This document shows positions 7,167-10,443 of a DNA stretch of 10,443 nt, one piece after another. Origin of the DNA: an uncultured Muribaculaceae bacterium (GTDB taxonomy: Bacteria; Bacteroidota; Bacteroidia; Bacteroidales; Muribaculaceae); the NCBI GenBank assembly GCA_910578365.1, contig CAJTRC010000083.1, positions 1 through 10,443 of the forward strand, in the 5' to 3' direction. Position numbers and translations under genes: made by a program. The notes under the pieces were generated by a model. The model made no database searches, was not told the origin of the DNA, and was given only the letters and a program-made list of their open reading frames with translations. Each line of letters starts with the position of its first letter. The stretch's first letter is position 1.

Positions 7167-7386
7167 CGAAAAATATGACATAAATACAGTGCCTGTCCCT
7201 GCCAAATTACACACACACGCACGGACGGATACAGCGGCTCACGCAGTGGCTCAGATTCCCTTGCGTACTATGGTATAGGAGCTTTACCGGTGTTTCTCCA
7301 TGCCCGATAAAGGCATATTGAGGCACGTGGTCTTAATCAAAACGTGGTGCCAATGGCAAAGTTACTTTGGCGAACGCAAACTAAAA
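7167..7386. other. Gene-free spacer with a second promoter box and repeats
   Basis: No coding frame is convincing here. A second minus-strand TAnnTTTG box (TAACTTTG) lies at 7357-7364 and would give the ROK gene a leader of about 230 bases or drive a small RNA. Just downstream of it are two direct copies of ACGTGGT (7325-7331, 7342-7348) bracketed by a GGCAC/GTGCC inverted pair (7322-7326, 7347-7351). Another repeated hexamer, GGCTCA, occurs twice around 7233-7250. These could be operator or RNA-structure elements; nothing is recognised. Confidence 0.35.
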
Positions 7387-7415
7387 GGGCTGATTCCGGC
7401 AAATGGAATCAGCCC
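7387..7415 (-). terminator. Perfect 11-bp hairpin terminator of the gltD operon
   Basis: GGGCTGATTCC (7387-7397) and GGAATCAGCCC (7405-7415) pair perfectly around a 7-base loop. On the minus strand the stem is followed by TTTTAGTTT; on the plus strand by TGATTTTT. It is therefore bidirectional in form. It lies about 70 bp beyond the gltD stop and is the evident intrinsic terminator of that operon. Confidence 0.85.
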
Positions 7416-7485
7416 TGATTTTTAGATGCTCATAAAAGATGAGCGGATGCTTATTGAACCGTTTAAAATACTTGAAAGGAATGGC

Positions 7486-8778
7486 TTAGCTGTCGACGGC
7501 GCGCATTAGGGTCAGGGCGTCGACGTAGCTGGCGATTCCGTCGGCTACGGCGCGAGCGTCCTGCATGGCGTGGACCACGGTGGCTTGGTTGCCGGTGACA
7601 TCCCCGCCGGCGAAAACGCCCTTTCGGGTGGTCATACCGTAGGGCTTCTCGCGGGTGAGCACATAACCTTTGTCGTCGACTTCTATTCCTGTAGTGGTGG
7701 AGATGATGCGGCTTGCCGGACGGCTGCCGACGGCGAGAATCAGTTTGTCGGCGGCGACGACTGAGGTCTTGCCGTCGGTTTCGATTTCGATATTGGTGAT
7801 GTGCTGAGTGTCGCCATTGATTTTGGTGACAGAGCTGTTCCACAAAAATTTCACACCCTCGGCCACGGCATCGTTGTATTCAGCCTTGAGTGCGCTCATA
7901 CGCTCGATGTCGCGGTGATATACTATGGTCACTTCCGAGGCCCCGAGGCATAGGGCGGTGCGGGCAGCGTCTATGGCAGTGTTTCCGCAGCCGACAACAA
8001 ACACCTTGTCGCCTTCTTTAACGGGTACCTCCTGGCGGTTTATCAGCCCGGCGTTGTAGAGCCCCACGCGGCGCAGGAAGTATATGGCCTGACGCACGCT
8101 GCTGTTCTCGATTCCGGGTATCGTCAGTTGACGGGGCTTTCCGGTGCCTGTGCCCATAAAAATGGCATCGAAGCCTTGGTCGAAGAGCTGGTCGATGTTG
8201 ATATCCGGGCCGACTGTCACTCCGCAGTTGATGCGAACGCCGAGCTGACGAATCTTGTCGATTTCGCTATTGACAATGGCCTTGGGCAGACGATACTCAG
8301 GGATACCGAACATCAGCACTCCACCCGGCTGTGGCTCCATCTCGAATATCTCGACATCGAAGCCTCCACGGGCCAGTTCGCCGGCTACAGTGAGCCCGGC
8401 CGGACCGCTTCCTATGACGGCCACACGTCCGCGGTCTTTTTGTACCATTGGCTGGCGTGTGAGGCGCATCTGAGAGTCGAAGTCGGCGACAAACTGTTCG
8501 AGTATGCCGATGTTGATATGTTCGCCTTTCTTGCCGAGCACGCAGTTGCCCTCGCACTGCCGCTCGTGTGCGCAGACACGTCCGCAGACAGCGGGGAGGT
8601 TGCTTTTTGCGTTGATTATGCTCATGGCATTGCCGATGTTGCCCATGGAGAGCTGGTGTATCCATTCGGGAATGTCGTTAGCGACCGGACAGCCCTTCCG
8701 GCATTGCGGTACCTTGCAGTTGAGGCAGCGCTTGGCCTCGGCGATGGCCTCAGCTGTTGTATATGATTTGTGTTCCAA
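7486..8778 (-). CDS. GltD/NfnL-type FAD- and NADPH-binding iron-sulfur oxidoreductase
   Basis: A 430-residue cytosolic flavoprotein of the glutamate synthase small-subunit family. The N-terminal Cys-rich domain carries two 4Cys sets (C18, C21, C26, C30 and C65, C69, C75, C79) for [4Fe-4S] clusters. Then come the FAD motif GSGPAGL (123-129), the NAD(P)H motif VVGCGNTAIDAAR (261-273) and the closing FAD motif GGDVTG (391-396). The N-terminus resembles NfnL and 'homotetrameric GltA' proteins more than enteric GltD. The first in-frame start is TTG at 8778, 11 bp after the preceding stop, and the product begins properly before the first Cys set. No GltB large subunit or NfnS partner is in the window, so glutamate synthase, transhydrogenase and PreT-like roles all remain possible. 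Confidence 0.88.
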   Translation of the reverse strand: MEHKSYTTAEAIAEAKRCLNCKVPQCRKGCPVANDIPEWIHQLSMGNIGNAMSIINAKSNLPAVCGRVCAHERQCEGNCVLGKKGEHINIGILEQFVADFDSQMRLTRQPMVQKDRGRVAVIGSGPAGLTVAGELARGGFDVEIFEMEPQPGGVLMFGIPEYRLPKAIVNSEIDKIRQLGVRINCGVTVGPDINIDQLFDQGFDAIFMGTGTGKPRQLTIPGIENSSVRQAIYFLRRVGLYNAGLINRQEVPVKEGDKVFVVGCGNTAIDAARTALCLGASEVTIVYHRDIERMSALKAEYNDAVAEGVKFLWNSSVTKINGDTQHITNIEIETDGKTSVVAADKLILAVGSRPASRIISTTTGIEVDDKGYVLTREKPYGMTTRKGVFAGGDVTGNQATVVHAMQDARAVADGIASYVDALTLMRAVDS

Positions 8779-8789
8779 TTTATGTAGCT

Positions 8790-9182
8790 TTAGATATGAT
8801 ATTCTTTGAATGCTTCCATGGCTTCGTATGATGCCAGCCCCAGGGCATCGTAGAGGCGCGACGTAGCGCGGTTGCGGTCTTCGGCGCGCTGCCAGAACAG
8901 ACGAGAGTCGTTGCCAAGATAAGGGGCGCTTTCCATCTGCGACGAGTGCTTGAGTATTGATTTGCGTTTGTGCATCAGCTCTTCAGGGCTCATGGGCACA
9001 CACATCTCGATATCCTCCACAGGCCACTCTGCCCAGGCTCCGCGGTACATCCACACGCGGCAGTCGTTGAGCCAGACCACGGCCGAGAAGGCCAGTTCAT
9101 CGGTCCATTCGTCGCGCCGGGGCATATTTGAGGCATCGAACTTAGGGGCCTCTGTAATTCTGTCGGTATAGTTAAAGTTCAT
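8790..9182 (-). pseudogene. NagB/PIG-L fusion protein reduced to 130 residues by internal deletions
   Basis: Bacteroidales carry a protein of about 660 residues combining a glucosamine-6-phosphate deaminase (NagB)-like domain with a PIG-L-type deacetylase domain. Here only pieces remain in one open frame. Residues 38-130 (from NDCRVWMYRGAWAEW through ESAPYLGNDSRLFW to YEAMEAFKEY) match the family C-terminus. Residues 24-37 (DEWTDELAFSAVVW) match a segment from the middle of the protein. Residues 1-23 start MNFNYTDRIT and may be the original N-terminus. The join at Trp-Leu falls where both family segments contain WL, suggesting microhomology. The deaminase active site and the PIG-L HPDD motif are gone, so catalysis is excluded. 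Comparison is from memory of homologues. It follows the kduI piece by 9 bp. Confidence 0.75.
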
Positions 9183-9191
9183 GATGGTCGG

Positions 9192-9509
9192 TTATTTTAA
9201 TTCAAGGTAAGTAACCTTGTCCATATCTCCGTAATCGAGGTTCTCGCCTCCCATGCCCCAGATGAACATATAGTTCGATGTTCCGGCTGCTGCGTGTATG
9301 CTCCATTCGGGCGACATCACGGCCTGCTCGTTGTTGAGCCAGATGAGGCGGTTCTCCTGAGGCTCGCCCATGAGGTGGCAGATAGCGTTGCCTTCAGGCA
9401 CGTTGAAATAGAAGTAGCATTCTACGCGGCGGTCGTGGGTGTGGGCGGGCTTGGCCGAAGCTGTGATTGCGGCAATAGCTAAGGCAATTGATAATACGAT
9501 TTTTTTCAT
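9192..9509 (-). CDS. Signal peptide joined in frame to the C-terminal cupin of KduI
   Basis: KduI isomerises 5-keto-4-deoxyuronate in pectin/hexuronate breakdown, is cytosolic and about 280 residues. This 105-residue product starts with a standard signal peptide (MKKIVLSIALAIAAITASA) and passes at residues 20-22 directly into the KduI C-terminal cupin: HTHDRRVECYFYF, GEPQENR, NEQAVMSPEWSIH, FIWGMGGEN. The N-terminal two-thirds of KduI is missing. The four metal ligands known in E. coli KduI (His196, His198, Glu203, His245) correspond to H23, H25, E30 and H72 with identical spacing. The ATG overlaps the preceding stop (TAATG), so the signal peptide probably belonged to the gene after eda and a deletion fused it to kduI. 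It is either a relic or a new exported metal-binding cupin; isomerase activity is unlikely. Confidence 0.75.
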   Translation of the reverse strand: MKKIVLSIALAIAAITASAKPAHTHDRRVECYFYFNVPEGNAICHLMGEPQENRLIWLNNEQAVMSPEWSIHAAAGTSNYMFIWGMGGENLDYGDMDKVTYLELK

Positions 9510-9628
9510 TATTTCCGGTTTTTAGCGATTGATAAAGCTTCTGCGCATTTGGCTGAGATTTCGGCGGGTGTGGCGCCTTTGGGGAAGAGTTTGGTGCCCA
9601 TGCCCACTCGGTAATATGGAGGTGTTGA
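9509..9628 (-). pseudogene. C-terminal remnant of a KDPG aldolase (eda)
   Basis: A minus-strand frame opens after a TAA at 9629-9631 and ends at TAA 9509-9511. From 9607 it reads VGMGTKLFPKGATPAEISAK and on to a Lys/Arg tail, which resembles the last ~32 residues of 2-dehydro-3-deoxyphosphogluconate aldolase (the VGMGSxLFPK motif and final helix). The TIM-barrel body and catalytic Lys are absent. Its stop shares a base with the next ATG (TAATG), so the junction to the signal-peptide gene is original. The break point lies between 9607 and 9628. Short match, so moderate confidence. Confidence 0.6.
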
Positions 9629-9688
9629 TTATCAGAATTATATGTTGTTTTAATCATTGACAGGATACATTTTTAGGGTACAATTATT

Positions 9689-9775
9689 AAAAACTGGTTG
9701 AGGCTAACATTCTGAAGATTAGCTTCATTTCTGAGATTTCAAATGAATTAATCTTAAATGACGCCTCAATTTTGA
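9689..9775 (-). ncRNA. Candidate small RNA or attenuating leader, nested stem-loop
   Basis: Nested inverted pairs form one long stem: TTGAGGC/GCCTCAA (9698-9704, 9763-9769), AAGATTA/TAATCTT (9715-9721, 9749-9755) and TTCATTT/AAATGAA (9724-9730, 9741-9747), with a 10-base loop. That is 21 pairs over 72 bases. On the minus strand a -7 box at 9781-9788 places the transcript start at about 9775, just before the stem, and TTTTT follows the stem after four bases (9689-9693). This is the layout of a short RNA of about 87 bases or of a leader terminator ahead of the degraded operon. No known RNA family is recognised. Confidence 0.45.
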
Positions 9776-9780
9776 TAGTG

Positions 9781-9788
9781 CAAAAGTA
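9781..9788 (-). promoter_or_regulatory. -7 box (TACTTTTG) ahead of the stem-loop
   Basis: TACTTTTG on the minus strand matches TAnnTTTG. It is the only such box seen upstream of the eda-kduI-nagB-gltD string and would drive both the stem-loop RNA and, on read-through, the operon. No -33 element is obvious. Confidence 0.45.
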
Positions 9789-9810
9789 GTGATTTTTACT
9801 GGATGTATTG

Positions 9811-10167
9811 CTATGTCATAGAGTTTTCAACATTCACTTTTGTCTGATTTATTATAAAAATAATGCTGTCCGATAAAACTTTTTGACGCAGACAAAAATT
9901 AGGGCTGGCACCTATTGCGACACAGCCTCGTTTCTTTTCAAAGCATCGAGAGAGCGCTGCCGTAGATTGTATTCGCGCTTTTGCTCGGAATTTTATTTCA
10001 CACACAGGGGGTTAACTATGTTTTGCTCTCGGAGAGGGTGAGCCGCCCCCGCTTTTTAACCGCGTTTTGCTGTCGAAAGATGAGGTAATATTTCAGATTT
10101 TATTGTAACTTTGTCAAGTACAGCGTACATAGGTTATTATTTATGATTGGATTCAATTACCCATAAT
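9811..10167. other. IS flank with repeated TTTTGCT motifs and a doubtful small ORF
   Basis: This stretch between the stem-loop and the IS4 transposase stop has no confident gene. A minus-strand frame at 9811-10005 could encode 64 residues with a basic N-terminal half; I do not recognise it and think it doubtful. Three imperfect copies of TTTTGCT(n)CGG occur at 9979-9988, 10021-10032 and 10065-10075, spaced about 43 bp. The middle copy contains the palindrome CTCTCGGAGAG, and GGGGG/CCCCC runs flank it. A plus-strand TAACTTTG box lies at 10106-10113. The left end of the IS probably lies somewhere in this segment; its terminal inverted repeat cannot be identified without the other end. Confidence 0.35.
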
Positions 10168-10443
10168 TTAAGTACGACGACATGACAAAAATTTGAAAAC
10201 ATCGAATTTTGGGGTATAAGCCGGACGCAGAAGTATGGTCGAGATTTCCTCTAAACCATACTTGACAAGCGACTTTGCCTTTCTTCCATGTTTTAGAATC
10301 TTTATCGGTTTAATATTTATATCTTTATGTTCACCAACGAGATATGCCCATACAAGAGCCATGCAGACCATCGCGACAAGTCTTGCGATGCGGTCCATAT
10401 CACGCTTATGGGTATCCTCGATGTTGAAGCCGGAAGATTTCAT
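10168..10443 (-). mobile_element. IS4-family transposase, C-terminal part (runs off the window)
   Basis: The last 91 residues of a DDE transposase are visible, ending at TAA 10168-10170. The text SSGFNIEDTH, VWAYLVGEHK, IKPIKILKHGRKAKSLVKYGLEEI and FDVFKFLSC is the characteristic C-terminus of Bacteroidetes IS4-family transposases. The Met at the window edge is unlikely to be the start; the DDE catalytic core lies beyond the right border. The reading frame is intact over this stretch, so the copy could be active. It points leftward, toward the degraded operon. Confidence 0.8.

Noticed and set aside
8128..8766. Plus-strand frame of 212 codons opposite the GltD-like gene
   Set aside because: Antisense shadow of a gene with full cofactor motifs.
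9394..9657. Minus-strand frame of 87 codons overlapping the eda tail and kduI fusion
   Set aside because: Proline/serine-rich translation in the wrong frame; the eda-like and KduI-like readings in other frames are far more convincing.

Overview
The window looks like a chromosomal segment of a Bacteroidales bacterium, perhaps close to Muribaculaceae. Evidence: two Bacteroidetes-type tyrosine recombinases, a Bacteroidetes-style IS4 transposase tail, several TAnnTTTG (-7) promoter boxes, no clear Shine-Dalgarno sites, and a GC-rich core flanked by AT-richer mobile DNA. The taxon below order level is a guess.

Layout. (1) 1-2831 is a mobile-element end: short IS-like direct repeats, a hairpin, then two tandem integrase genes on the minus strand, 22 bp apart and led by one promoter box. 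(2) 2858-3285 is AT-rich and intergenic, with two plus-strand promoter boxes and a 25-codon ORF. (3) 3286-3819 is a conserved helical-looking protein of unknown function on the plus strand. (4) 3809-4793 (minus) is a secreted GH43 arabinan/xylan-type glycosidase broken by one frameshift and one in-frame stop. (5) 4877-7122 (minus) is a two-gene unit, a ROK-family sugar kinase-like protein and a membrane acyltransferase, joined by an ATGA overlap. (6) 7123-7485 is intergenic, with a perfect 11-bp hairpin terminator for the next operon. (7) 7486-9628 (minus) is a tightly packed operon of which only the last gene, a GltD/NfnL-type flavoprotein, looks whole. Upstream lie three shortened genes: the tail of a KDPG aldolase (eda), a signal peptide joined in frame to the C-terminal cupin of KduI, and a 130-residue relic of the normally ~660-residue NagB/PIG-L fusion protein. 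(8) 9689-9788 (minus) holds a promoter box followed by a long nested stem-loop and a T-tract, a candidate small RNA or attenuating leader. (9) 9811-10443 is the flank and C-terminus of an IS4-family transposase.

Taken together, the core once encoded pectin/hexuronate and amino-sugar catabolism (GH43 arabinanase, KduI, KDPG aldolase, GlcN6P deaminase homologue). Most of it is now degraded or compacted, between two mobile-element ends. The striking feature is that successive operon genes lost large internal or N-terminal pieces yet stayed open in frame, with start/stop couplings preserved. The choice is between real reductive deletion, birth of new chimeric genes (the exported KduI cupin keeps all four metal ligands), and assembly collapse. 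Read mapping across the junctions would decide.
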